Assembly (NCBI RefSeq): GCF_904846175.1
Contig: NZ_CAJGZM010000001.1
Coordinates: 1-64,000, forward strand
Length of the DNA: 64,000 nt
DNA from: Psychrobacter immobilis
GTDB taxonomy: Bacteria; Pseudomonadota; Gammaproteobacteria; Pseudomonadales; Moraxellaceae
Direction: 5' to 3'
Translations under genes and position numbers: made by a program
Notes under the pieces: model-generated
What the model was told of the DNA's origin: nothing
The model's input: the letters and a program-made list of their open reading frames with translations, nothing else
Databases searched by the model: none
In this document: positions 52,828-61,484 of the stretch, piece by piece
How positions within the stretch are numbered: the first letter of the stretch is position 1
Layout of the letters: each line of letters opens with the position of its first letter

Positions 52828-53583
52828 TCAATACTGACGAATAACCTCTACTTTTTGCGGCGGCGCACTCATTTCGCGGCGCTCAAAACCCCAGTTATGC
52901 CCGTGCCAAAAATGGGCAGTCTTATCATTATCATTAAAACCTATCATTAATAGTTGTAGTGGCAGATCTGATTCTTGCACCAACTGTAGATGTTCTCGAG
53001 CGGCTAATAGCAATCGATATAACAAAAACCCGGACGACGGTGCTGACGAATGAATATCGCCAAAGTAAGGGTAATCAGCAACGACCGGATGACACTCGGA
53101 CAGTACTCTATGGTAGCTATCGTTCTGTAATAACTCTTCCACCACTGGTGGAATAATGAGTATTCGGTCAGAAGTAATAGGATCATAGTCAGGGTTTGGA
53201 TCATCACTTGGTAACGGAAACTGGTAAGGCTGATTGCTCAGCAATATACCTAATGGTGCAGCCTTTGCCATTCTCTTCATTACTGCTACGTTATTACTTC
53301 TAGGTGGCAAGCCAAAATGCAGTTTACTGTCGCCAATCTGCCGAAAAAATAATAATTTAGGCAATTTACTAATTAACGGATGGTTAGCAAAAAAATCGGC
53401 GTGTATGAAATAATTAAACAATACTAAAACATCATCAGGTTCCAACAGCTGCTCAAGTTGCGTGGTGCTAATAGACGGATTATTGGCGATAAATACTATT
53501 CTATTTTTTTGCTCTAGGGCATTTTGAATGTTAAGTGGCAAACTTGCAAAGGCAGCTTCTTCTTTACTTATTTTATTAGACAC
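52828..53583 (-). CDS. Hypothetical protein, possibly a sialyltransferase-like enzyme
   Basis: The 251-residue protein has an N-terminal Rossmann-like phrase NRIVFIANNPSISTTQLE. Later come SSAPSSGFLLYRLLLAA near 180 and MIGFNDNDKTAHFWHGHNWG followed by FERREM near 220-240. The combination of a Ser-Gly helix start and a closing His/Trp-rich motif recalls bacterial GT29-like (sialyltransferase-like) proteins. I cannot verify this and give it as a weak match. It is the only minus-strand gene facing the four transferases and may belong to them. Confidence 0.55.
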   Translation of the reverse strand: MSNKISKEEAAFASLPLNIQNALEQKNRIVFIANNPSISTTQLEQLLEPDDVLVLFNYFIHADFFANHPLISKLPKLLFFRQIGDSKLHFGLPPRSNNVAVMKRMAKAAPLGILLSNQPYQFPLPSDDPNPDYDPITSDRILIIPPVVEELLQNDSYHRVLSECHPVVADYPYFGDIHSSAPSSGFLLYRLLLAAREHLQLVQESDLPLQLLMIGFNDNDKTAHFWHGHNWGFERREMSAPPQKVEVIRQY

Positions 53584-53734
53584 GCATTCACTCCCACCTG
53601 ATAACGAAATACTTTTTCAAGTATTGAATCATAATTTTTAACTATACCAACTTGTTTAATAGACTTTGATACAATCTTATTTATACTCATTGACGAACAG
53701 ATTACATACTAAAAATATGAGTATTAAAATAATT

Positions 53735-53866
53735 GGTGGTGTGTCAAAAAGTATGCTGATTAAAATTTGAACAATTTTTGAAGCCTTGAAAGCCCTATAG
53801 AATCAGAGAACTTAGCATAGATTTCTTATGGACTTCTATCGCCAGCATACTTTTTAGAACACCACC
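53735..53866. mobile_element. MITE, copy 2, with 8-base target duplication
   Basis: The 132-base element is bounded by inverted repeats GGTGGTGTGTCAAAAAGTAT... and ...CTTTTTAGAACACCACC (about 24 bases). AAATAATT occurs directly at both sides (53727-53734 and 53867-53874), a perfect 8-base target duplication, so this is a clean insertion. It is non-coding and must have been moved by a transposase in trans, such as one from a family making 8-base duplications (IS1595, for example). Confidence 0.92.
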
Positions 53867-53874
53867 AAATAATT

Positions 53875-54285
53875 CTTGTGATCAAAATGATATATTTAGA
53901 CAGCAAAATCACTGATTTGAAGACACGAAAGTATTGTTAAACCTATTAACATGGAATTTTCCTAGAAAGCTGCATACCGCTTTTTACTGCCTGACGGGAG
54001 AATAAGCAATAACTAATCAAGAAAAAATAAAAAATCCAATGCTAGGCATTTTATTTAAACACCTAACATTGGATCACTGAGCCTAATCTTATAAATCACC
54101 AATCTACTTTCTTTTTATCTTTATTCACGGCAACTTATTAATTTTTTCTTATTGATTAGCACTCAGCGTGTTAAAGCCATTTAATTTTAAAAAATACTTG
54201 TGAACTATATAGACAGCGTACTTGTATAGGTTGCGCCGTCTTTTTATAATCATTTAGAATGCTACTGCACACCGTCTGCCGCTGT
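53875..54285. other. Intergenic region after the MITE
   Basis: 411 bases with no gene. It contains the minus-strand terminator at 54026-54074. I see no other structure that I can support. Confidence 0.5.
54026..54074 (-). terminator. Terminator for the lipoprotein gene
   Basis: On the minus strand ATCCAATGTTAGG and CCTAGCATTGGAT form a 13-base stem with one mismatch, followed by a T-rich tail. It lies 212 bases downstream of the lipoprotein gene stop. Confidence 0.6.
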
Positions 54286-54621
54286 TTAATCTAAGTTTGG
54301 ATTCTCGTCAGTATGATTGTCTGGCTCATCATTACCCATACTATATGTAGACCCTGACTGATTCATTATGCCTGTTCCATCACTAGAATTAGCAGTAGAG
54401 TCTGTAACAGTATCCACATTAGTATCGTTTGTCGGTGACAGCGTACCCTCTTGAGAGGCTGCATCTTCAACTTCTGAACCTTGAGTGGTTCCTATGGCGT
54501 CGCCTGATTGAGTACTAGCGTCCTCTTTTTTACTACCACAAGCACTTATGCTCATAATAGCGGCTAAGGACGCCATAAGAAGACCTGTACGTCATGATAC
54601 GTTTAATTCTATTATCTTCAT
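54286..54621 (-). pseudogene. Lipoprotein gene with in-frame stop at codon 10
   Basis: The best start is the ATG at 54621, which has AAGGA seven bases upstream. From it the frame reads MKIIELNVS, then TGA (54594-54592), then RTGLLMASLAAIMSISACGS, a normal lipoprotein signal and lipobox, and on to an Asp/Ser/Thr-rich acidic C-terminus, 96 residues after the internal ATG at 54576. The internal ATG alone lacks the positive start of a signal peptide. This is a pseudogene, an assembly error or a restart. Function unknown. Confidence 0.6.
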
Positions 54622-54658
54622 CTCAACGTCCTTAAGTAAAATTAAAGTAAAGTGCTAA

Positions 54659-55396
54659 TTAGCCTCGTAGTTGGTCGAGCATACTTTGGTATTTATCTTT
54701 TTTATCAGTAATTTTACTACGTTCGTCTGTAGCATTGGGCACTGGCTCTTTAGAGTCTTCTGCGTTCTTATCAAAGGTTTTTAGCTCAGCCTCTGCAGCG
54801 TCCAGAAGCCTATTAAGCATCATAGCAACCGCTTTTTCAGAAACTTCGTGCGTCATACTAAAGGCTTCAGAGGTAAAATCATCTTTAAGCTTAGACGCCC
54901 ATTGATAGATATTAGCTATTATTGCACTGTGCTTGTCATCTTGATCAGATTTACTAGATGTCTCTTTGTCATTGGAATCAGACTTCCCCTCTTTATCAGA
55001 GATAAAATCATCCTTAAGTTTAGACGCCCATTGATAGATATTGGCTATCGTCATACCATGCTTATCATCTTTGTTAGATTCATCATCTTTGTTAGATTCA
55101 TCATCTTTGTTAGATTCATCATCTTTGTTAGATTCATCATCTTTGTTAGATTCACCATCTTTGTTAGATTCATCATCTTTGTTAGATTCATCGTCTTTGT
55201 TAGATTCATCGTCTTTGGTAGAGTCAGCCTGTTTTTCCGCATTGTAATCTTCAAAGTCACCGTCTTCATACATTACCGTATCGCCTTTTAAGACCTCAAC
55301 ACCCGTTACTCTATCATTTGAAGGCGCTTCTGTTGTATTCTCAAGAGACTCTAAAGCATTCTTGATATTATCGTTACTAGTAGGCTTATCTGACAT
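54659..55396 (-). CDS. Acidic hexapeptide-repeat protein
   Basis: The 245-residue cytoplasmic protein begins MSDKPTSNDNIKNALESL. Residues about 60-112 consist of eight tandem Ser-Asn-Lys-Asp-Asp-Glu (or close) hexapeptides, encoded by an 18-base repeat. After it come two copies of a phrase I(I/A)NIYQWASKLKDDF about 45 residues apart. The C-terminus is helical with AVAMMLNRLLDAAEAELKTF. No signal or membrane segment. Possibly a disordered stress or scaffold protein; this is inference. Minus strand, next to the lipoprotein gene. Confidence 0.75.
   Translation of the reverse strand: MSDKPTSNDNIKNALESLENTTEAPSNDRVTGVEVLKGDTVMYEDGDFEDYNAEKQADSTKDDESNKDDESNKDDESNKDGESNKDDESNKDDESNKDDESNKDDESNKDDKHGMTIANIYQWASKLKDDFISDKEGKSDSNDKETSSKSDQDDKHSAIIANIYQWASKLKDDFTSEAFSMTHEVSEKAVAMMLNRLLDAAEAELKTFDKNAEDSKEPVPNATDERSKITDKKDKYQSMLDQLRG
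55064..55222. repeat. 18-base tandem repeat, about nine units
   Basis: The unit CATCTTTGTTAGATTCAT is repeated about nine times nearly unchanged, encoding SNKDDE on the minus strand. One unit has a Gly variant (CACCATCTTTG) and the last two vary by a base (CGTCTTTG, TGGTAGAG). Copy number is likely to vary between strains. Confidence 0.92.
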
Positions 55397-55467
55397 GATT
55401 TATAATCCTTATTGTTGAAGTATATCTACACTCAATGATAAGTCAGCGCAATCTTATATTGCGTATC

Positions 55468-56142
55468 TTAATGTAGATTGTTTTGTTCTAAATTGTTTAA
55501 AAATGCTGCAAAACCTCCATCCGCCCGAGCTTGCAACCGACTACTAGTCATCACGCGAACGCGATTGCTCCAAGTAATGGCATAGCTTTGAGCTTCAAAT
55601 TTTCCGACCAAATCTACATCTTCATGACAAGGTAAAGAGGAGAAGCCACCAACAGCCAAATAAGCCTCACTGCTAAAACTTAAATTTGCTCCATGGATAT
55701 GATGATGTCCCATTTTATCTTGGTAATGAGCAATATAATCTTCACGAGTTTGCGCGGTTAAATGTGCCCAGCTATCAACGTCTACCACCCCGCAAATCAT
55801 ATCTGTCGGTTGGTGGCTAATATGTTCAATCTGCTGTGCTAGCCAATCCACAGTTACCACTGAGTCAGCGTCTGTACAGGTAAGCCATATTGCCCCATTT
55901 GCGATCGCATGACGAATACCAATGTCTCTTACTTGTCCCACACATTGATAATCACAGCATAGGTAATCAACGCCCGCGGCTTTAACAATGGACTGCGTAT
56001 CATCGGTGCAGCTATCCAGCACCACTAGCGGATACGCTTTGATTGTTGATGGTAATTGCTTGATAGCAGATTGTACTGATGCCAAGCATTTGGCGATAGT
56101 CATCGCCTCGTTATGAGCAGGAATCACAATACCGATTTTCAT
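55468..56142 (-). CDS. Glycosyltransferase family 2
   Basis: The 224-residue GT-A enzyme starts at the ATG at 56142, which overlaps the stop codon of the methyltransferase gene (ATGA), so they are coupled. It begins MKIGIVIPAHNEAMTIAKCL, has YPLVVLDSCTDDT and the DxD equivalent WLTCTDADSVV near 85-95, and FSSLPCHEDVDL, typical of small single-domain GT2 enzymes. No membrane segment. It is the last gene of the minus-strand glycan set. Confidence 0.88.
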   Translation of the reverse strand: MKIGIVIPAHNEAMTIAKCLASVQSAIKQLPSTIKAYPLVVLDSCTDDTQSIVKAAGVDYLCCDYQCVGQVRDIGIRHAIANGAIWLTCTDADSVVTVDWLAQQIEHISHQPTDMICGVVDVDSWAHLTAQTREDYIAHYQDKMGHHHIHGANLSFSSEAYLAVGGFSSLPCHEDVDLVGKFEAQSYAITWSNRVRVMTSSRLQARADGGFAAFLNNLEQNNLH

Positions 56143-56870
56143 ATCAGTTTTTCTTGCATAGCTACCGAACTTTGGCAACGCTGCCAGACGTCTAGTAAAA
56201 AATCGCTGTCTACCATTTGGCTTTGATGAGTGAATGCAACCTGATGCTTGTCATTACTTGTAAGGTTAAAAGCATGGTGCAGGCGCTGATGCACGGTCTC
56301 ACCTGTCATGGTAAATCCATCGATAGCATAACGCCAATGACAACACAGTAACGTACCGCCTATAGCAAGGTTTTGCTCAGTCCAAGCGATCACTGTGTCA
56401 ATATCATTGGGTGGTAAATAATATAAAATCTCGCTGATGACAATTAAATCAAAGGGTGACTTGTTAGTAGACGTACTGCCTGATAAAGGATAAGCCTCTA
56501 TAACGGCATCTTTTAAAGTCAATAATTTATTAGGAATCACACCCTGAATGACCTTAACATGAGACACTTTTGCCAAGCGCGCTTTAGCAAGTTGCACTGC
56601 CCGTTGATTACCATCGATACTCACTAATGCCAGGCAACGTTGAGCCAATAACTCACTAAGCACGCCGTTTCCGCAGCCCAATTCAATAGCATTGTTATAT
56701 TGAGATTGTGGCAGTATCGCCAGGCAAATATCACGTTTGCGTTTTTCATACCAACGAGTTTGATACTGCCATGGATCGGTATTATCCTTATATAACGCGT
56801 CAAAATACGATTCGGAATAGCCACCATATTGGTTCACGTCAGCTAAGCTATTTTTAGAGGTATGATTCAT
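56139..56870 (-). CDS. Class I SAM-dependent methyltransferase
   Basis: The start at the ATG at 56870 gives 243 residues and a 17-base overlap with the preceding deacetylase gene; a longer frame extends upstream but would overlap more. The SAM-binding motif is AIELGCGNGVLSEL near 61-74, with post-motif VSIDGNQRAV and FDLIVISEILYYLPPNDI. The fold and the YFDALYKDNTDPW start resemble NodS-like small-molecule methyltransferases. Substrate unknown, probably a sugar or lipid intermediate of this cluster. Confidence 0.85.
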   Translation of the reverse strand: MNHTSKNSLADVNQYGGYSESYFDALYKDNTDPWQYQTRWYEKRKRDICLAILPQSQYNNAIELGCGNGVLSELLAQRCLALVSIDGNQRAVQLAKARLAKVSHVKVIQGVIPNKLLTLKDAVIEAYPLSGSTSTNKSPFDLIVISEILYYLPPNDIDTVIAWTEQNLAIGGTLLCCHWRYAIDGFTMTGETVHQRLHHAFNLTSNDKHQVAFTHQSQMVDSDFLLDVWQRCQSSVAMQEKLI

Positions 56871-57714
56871 ACAAATAAACCTCCCAAGGTTGGCTGATTC
56901 TAGCAATCGTTTGCGCGGATAAAATGGGAGGGTTTCCCGTACTTTCATCTGCAGTAATTTGACTTTTAAAACAGGCAATGGCCTCTATTTTACGTTGTAG
57001 TTGCTCAGGGGTTAAATCTACTCTGATAGCATGGTGCCAAGGGATACGATTATCAGCAGGTTTTGCCCAATGCCATGCCCAAATTAATACTTGATAACAA
57101 GCTAAATGATACTGCTTGGCAAATGAGGCAACCACTAGCCCGGTTGCTTCATGATCGGGATGACCGTCGCGCATAAAAGGCGTTATTAAAACATCGTTAG
57201 GCTGGATAATAGAGGTTAATCTTTGCTGAAACTGATCTTGTTGGCTAAAGACATTACCATCTGTTAAGTCTAAAGCAATAGTCGTAACCTGGTGAGCAAT
57301 GCCTAATACTTCCAGGGCTTTAACACTTTCTTGTGGTCGGATAGTATCAAGGCTTTCTTGAGAATAAATTTGCGAGTTCGGATGACTTTGTGTGCCATTG
57401 GTCACGTGAATAAGAACAATAGGATTGCCATTCGCGGCCAGTTGTTGCAACAGACCGCCACAGCCTAGCACTTCGTCATCAGGATGCGGGGCGAAGATGC
57501 AGACTCTTTGATTTGGGGCAAAGCTTTTTGCAATATCAAATCGAGGCAAATCTTGCAGCCCTACCCAATTTTGCCAAGCTTCTTGACTGGTGCCATCGCC
57601 TTCAATAACACGATTACCCACAATCGGATGGTTGCTTTTAAGCCTTTCAGCATGCGTGACGGCGACGTCTTTTTTTATACGTTTTATAGCCTCTTTAGAT
57701 ATTATAGGTGCCAT
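56854..57714 (-). CDS. PIG-L family deacetylase
   Basis: The 286-residue enzyme has the zinc motif FAPHPDDEVLGCGG (77-81 HPDDE) and RDGHPDHEATGL near 190, the two diagnostic features of GlcNAc deacetylases such as MshB and PIG-L. It removes an acetyl group from an N-acetyl sugar carrier. The gene overlaps the ACAD-like gene by 13 bases and the methyltransferase gene by 17, which implies one transcript. The substrate is not known. Confidence 0.9.
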   Translation of the reverse strand: MAPIISKEAIKRIKKDVAVTHAERLKSNHPIVGNRVIEGDGTSQEAWQNWVGLQDLPRFDIAKSFAPNQRVCIFAPHPDDEVLGCGGLLQQLAANGNPIVLIHVTNGTQSHPNSQIYSQESLDTIRPQESVKALEVLGIAHQVTTIALDLTDGNVFSQQDQFQQRLTSIIQPNDVLITPFMRDGHPDHEATGLVVASFAKQYHLACYQVLIWAWHWAKPADNRIPWHHAIRVDLTPEQLQRKIEAIACFKSQITADESTGNPPILSAQTIARISQPWEVYLYESYL

Positions 57715-58784
57715 ATATTGTTCTGCCCATTGGATAAGTCATTGGATAAAGCGCCAGCTAACTCGCCGATTTTTTGCATATCAAAAGCGCCATGGCTTTG
57801 GCGGATAAACACGGGCAGATCCGCTGACAATCTTGCAAAATGGGCATGGCGGCAAAATGGCGCTGCTCCCAATGCCTGTCCGATAACCTCCATTACTTGG
57901 CGAGCGACTTTTTCAACCTGTAATCTTAACTGACGAATAGCAAGCTCATGGCTGAGCTGTGGCTGACTATCTATTAAATCAGCCACATAATGAAAATACT
58001 GCTGAGTGACTGCCAATGCCGTACTAATTTGACCCAAATACATGGCTTTATAATCGTTTGGTTTCTGCTGATAGGCGCTGATTAAATAGTCTGCTAGATA
58101 AGCGGTTGCCCCATACCAACAAGCAGCAACCCCTGCTGCCCCATGCCAAAATCCTACCCGTTCTAGATAGGCATTGGCTGTCCCAACTTGAGCGGCTGCT
58201 ACTTCATGAAACTGTAATATCGCTGTATCAGTGGCTTGCATCCCTACCGCTTGCCATTGTTCGTTATCAATCTCAATACCTGATTGGCTCATATCTACGA
58301 CAAGCAATTGCGCGTGGCCATTAGCATTACGATACGTTATGAGTCCATGATCTACCATATTGGCCCCTGAGCACCACGCTTTGATACCGCTGACTTTTCC
58401 TTGCTCATAACGTATAGGATTACCTTCTGCTCCCCAAACAGCCCATAACCCTTGATTCGCTTTAGTATAGCCTATCTCATGTAAAATGCTTAGAGCGTCT
58501 AAATGCGACTCAAACCATTTTGCAATCGTTAAATCAATCCCTGCTACATAAGCCAAAATTTGCCAACGGCTCAACGTACCTGAGACTTCTCCATTTACAG
58601 GGCTAGCACCACTTGCAGGATGCGGGATTTTATCGCTATAGGTGATTAAGGTTTTTAAAATATCATGACGTAAGGTATCAGTTAAGCTAAGCGTACTAGT
58701 AGCTTGATTATCAACCCGTAAGATATTTTCTATACTGGCTTTCATCTCTGATAATAAAGAATTTTTTGCATTTAGCAGTAACAT
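57702..58784 (-). CDS. Acyl-CoA-dehydrogenase-like protein
   Basis: The 360-residue protein has the acyl-CoA dehydrogenase fold (helical N-terminal region, central beta region with KVSGIKAWCSGANMVDHGLI, then RVGFWHGAAGVAACWYGATA). It is slightly short for the family (about 380). The usual catalytic Y-E-G region near the C-terminus is not found: that part reads LPVFIRQSHGAFDMQKIGEL. It may have another active site or no dehydrogenase activity. A perfect AGGAGG site precedes the ATG at 58784. Genes for the deacetylase, methyltransferase and GT2 follow without gaps. Confidence 0.8.
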   Translation of the reverse strand: MLLLNAKNSLLSEMKASIENILRVDNQATSTLSLTDTLRHDILKTLITYSDKIPHPASGASPVNGEVSGTLSRWQILAYVAGIDLTIAKWFESHLDALSILHEIGYTKANQGLWAVWGAEGNPIRYEQGKVSGIKAWCSGANMVDHGLITYRNANGHAQLLVVDMSQSGIEIDNEQWQAVGMQATDTAILQFHEVAAAQVGTANAYLERVGFWHGAAGVAACWYGATAYLADYLISAYQQKPNDYKAMYLGQISTALAVTQQYFHYVADLIDSQPQLSHELAIRQLRLQVEKVARQVMEVIGQALGAAPFCRHAHFARLSADLPVFIRQSHGAFDMQKIGELAGALSNDLSNGQNNIWHL

Positions 58785-58802
58785 GAGGCCTCCTAATTAT
58801 TC

Positions 58803-60380
58803 TTATGAGTCAGACATTTGGGCTGTAACAGATTGCGAAATATCTGTTTGATGCCCTTTTACATCATACAAATCATTTAAAAAATTCTGCTGCCAAACCT
58901 GTAAGTCATTTTGTTGTAGTCCTTGCAGTAATGACTGATAGCGCGACTGCCGCTCATCTAACGGCATTCTCAAAGCAATCCCTAAACCCTCTGTCATACT
59001 TTTTGGCTGGTATGGATCTATAATGACCGCGGCTTGCATTTGCTCAGCTGCCCCAGCATAACGTGAGAGCAATAACACGCCAGGATCGTCAGGATTTTGA
59101 GCCGCAATATACTCTTTGGCAACTAAGTTCATACCATCTTTAAGCGAATTAACCCAACCGATATCACTCTGCCAAAACATTGTCATTAGTGTCTCGTGGC
59201 TTATGACGCTTTCGCAGTAGTTGATAGCTTGCCAACTACTCATAATATTCTCATTTTCAGAAATATCATTTCTACACTTACTGAATAAGAACTGCTGATT
59301 AACATCATTAATAGCAGTTTTCACATCATTATAGAGGTGTTGATAAGCAGTCAAATCTAAGCGACTAGGACAGGCAATTTGTAATAACGTCAGCTGATTC
59401 TGGTATAGAGGATTTTGCTGTAAAAAATCGCGGTATGCTGAAAAACGCTTTAACAACCCCTTTGAGTAATCGATTCTGTCCACCGCAATAATTTTTTGGG
59501 CAGCAGGTTTTATGGTCTTTTTATTCTGATTGGCTTTGTCATATTGCGAGGATAAGTGGCTAATTTTCTGCTGTATTCTTGTCACATTTATGCCGATTGG
59601 ATAAGCATCAATCCGCAAATAGTGAGGATGATTTAGACCTAAGTTAAGCATAATTTGCGTATTTTTTGACTGAGTAAAGGTGCTAAAACCTTGCGTGGTA
59701 TATAAGACGTTTACTAGCGAATCTTTTAAATAATAATGACATACAGCAAAGCAATTGGCTCTACCTTGCTGAGTTTGTGTACCAAGCACGTCGTAATGAG
59801 CAAGATGCCTAATGAGCTCACCGCTTTTATCAAGTGATTGCCAGAAAGGTAATGAGACAAAGGGGATGTGGAAAAAAAAGCCGATACGATTGCAAATACC
59901 CAGCTGCCTACAATGATATGCCACACTTAAAAAATGATAATCATGCACCCAAATCACATCATCAGGCTCAATAACCTTCTTTAATTGCTTAGCAAAGAGG
60001 TGGTTTACCGTTTGATAGCCTGCGTAATCCTCTGGCGCTTGACTAATTAAATCAACTCGCTCGTGCAATAATGGCCACAGTACATTGTTGGCAAAGCCGC
60101 AGTAAAACTGCTGATACTGCTCAGTGGTAAGTGCAGTGGTCATATAAGTGATGAATGTATTGGCACACGGCGCGTCAGCGTCTGCTAAAGCAGTTTGTTT
60201 GATACTACTAAATTCATTAGTATAATCATCGTTATAGCGCTCGATAATTCTACCATTCCAGCCCATCCAAACGACTGATTTTCCGTTTAATACGTCTTGC
60301 AGTGCTATTGCAAGTCCACCTGCCATTGGGTTGTTATCAGGCATTTTAACCCGATTAGACAAGACGATTAAGCGGCTCAT
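58803..60380 (-). CDS. otsA: Trehalose-6-phosphate synthase
   Basis: The 525-residue GT20 enzyme joins UDP-glucose with glucose-6-phosphate. Marks are MSRLIVLSNRVKMP, the donor loop NPMAGGLAIALQ (near 17-28), WVHDYHFLSVAYHC, FFFHIPFVSLPFW, VDRIDYSKGLLKRF, and the C-terminal DGMNLVAKEYIAAQNPDDPG. The length is somewhat more than the 474 of E. coli OtsA, with polar insertions near 285-300. Start ATG overlaps the otsB stop (ATGA), so it is coupled to otsB. Confidence 0.95.
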   Translation of the reverse strand: MSRLIVLSNRVKMPDNNPMAGGLAIALQDVLNGKSVVWMGWNGRIIERYNDDYTNEFSSIKQTALADADAPCANTFITYMTTALTTEQYQQFYCGFANNVLWPLLHERVDLISQAPEDYAGYQTVNHLFAKQLKKVIEPDDVIWVHDYHFLSVAYHCRQLGICNRIGFFFHIPFVSLPFWQSLDKSGELIRHLAHYDVLGTQTQQGRANCFAVCHYYLKDSLVNVLYTTQGFSTFTQSKNTQIMLNLGLNHPHYLRIDAYPIGINVTRIQQKISHLSSQYDKANQNKKTIKPAAQKIIAVDRIDYSKGLLKRFSAYRDFLQQNPLYQNQLTLLQIACPSRLDLTAYQHLYNDVKTAINDVNQQFLFSKCRNDISENENIMSSWQAINYCESVISHETLMTMFWQSDIGWVNSLKDGMNLVAKEYIAAQNPDDPGVLLLSRYAGAAEQMQAAVIIDPYQPKSMTEGLGIALRMPLDERQSRYQSLLQGLQQNDLQVWQQNFLNDLYDVKGHQTDISQSVTAQMSDS

Positions 60381-61264
60381 ACCACGTGTCTCACTTTCAC
60401 CGTTTCTTTTACTAACGCATTATGTTGTTGGCAGAAGCTTAAAAAGCTATCTAGTAAAACAGTCACCTCATGAGTGTCATGGACGTAGTAATTGGCATGA
60501 GTAGGCTCACAACCGACCTTAATTCCCATCCCTTTTATTAACTGTGGTTCGTCTTCTAGCGATTTACTTTCACCTTGTACAGCCATAAATCCTGCTTCAT
60601 CCGTAATATCATCACCGATGAAAATAGGAAAAACACTCTTATTACTCTGCACTTTTTTTAGTAAAGCTAGAATGGCGCTACCTTTATTTGCTCCTTTTGG
60701 CACCACCTCCCAAACATATTTACCGGATTTTAATGTCCAGTTATCATGACTTTTTAAGGTTTGTACCATGATGGTATAAGCCGCATCAGCTAAAGCAGGG
60801 TTTTTCCGGAAATGGAGGGCGACAGAATAGGGTTTGTTTTCTACGATGAAGTCATCAAAGGGAATGCAAGATTGGATAATAGATTCTGTTATTACAGCAA
60901 GTTCTATAATATTAACAGATACAACGTTTGTCTCATTATGGTCACTGCTGTCATCAAACGCTATTTCTAGTCCATGCGTTGCTGCGATCGGTAATGTTAA
61001 AGGAGACAGCATTTGTCTTGCTTCAGCCAAACTGCGTCCTGTCACAGCAGCAATTTTTACACCATAGGTTTGTATTTTTTGTAGAAGAGTTAAGGTTGAC
61101 GTTGGGATAACGCTATCCTTAGGATTCAATGTGAAATCGGCTAATGTGCCATCTATATCTAGAAACAAACAATAGCCTTGCTGATGGGATAAATAGTCAG
61201 CAAAGTTTTTTGGTGGAATATAGATAGGTCGCCTATTTATGCTGGGGCTTTTTGCTGAAGTCAC
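60377..61264 (-). CDS. otsB: Trehalose-6-phosphate phosphatase
   Basis: The 295-residue HAD phosphatase has FLDIDGTLADF (motif I, near 34-44), VKIAAVTGRSLAEAR and FIGDDITDEAGFMAVQGE (motif IV). It makes trehalose from trehalose-6-phosphate. A GTG start is used at 61264, preceded by AAGGA; the first residues MTSAKSP are poorly conserved. First gene of the otsB-otsA pair, probably for osmotic or cold protection. The ACAD-like gene starts 19 bases after otsA. Confidence 0.94.
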   Translation of the reverse strand: MTSAKSPSINRRPIYIPPKNFADYLSHQQGYCLFLDIDGTLADFTLNPKDSVIPTSTLTLLQKIQTYGVKIAAVTGRSLAEARQMLSPLTLPIAATHGLEIAFDDSSDHNETNVVSVNIIELAVITESIIQSCIPFDDFIVENKPYSVALHFRKNPALADAAYTIMVQTLKSHDNWTLKSGKYVWEVVPKGANKGSAILALLKKVQSNKSVFPIFIGDDITDEAGFMAVQGESKSLEDEPQLIKGMGIKVGCEPTHANYYVHDTHEVTVLLDSFLSFCQQHNALVKETVKVRHVV

Positions 61265-61484
61265 GTTTCTTCCTTGTTAGTAAGAGACCATCTTGCGCTG
61301 AGACCACCTAAATATGAAACATTCTACCTGTTAAGAGTTGCTGTATTTCTAATATATGCCTATAGGGATGATATTCTTAAATAGTTGAATCTAATAAGAA
61401 GTTTGCCATAGCCCAAGTGGAAATTTAGTCATTAGAGTGTGCTGTTTGATATAAGTTCTGTAACTTACTAAATATGGATGGTAT

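Noticed and set aside
54286..54621. The in-frame TGA as a selenocysteine codon
   Set aside because: There is no SECIS-like hairpin directly after the TGA and the position is in a lipoprotein signal region, where selenocysteine would be meaningless.
55064..55222. Tandem 18-base repeats looked like a possible CRISPR array
   Set aside because: There are no spacers between units and the repeats are in frame within a protein-coding gene, so it is a coding tandem repeat.
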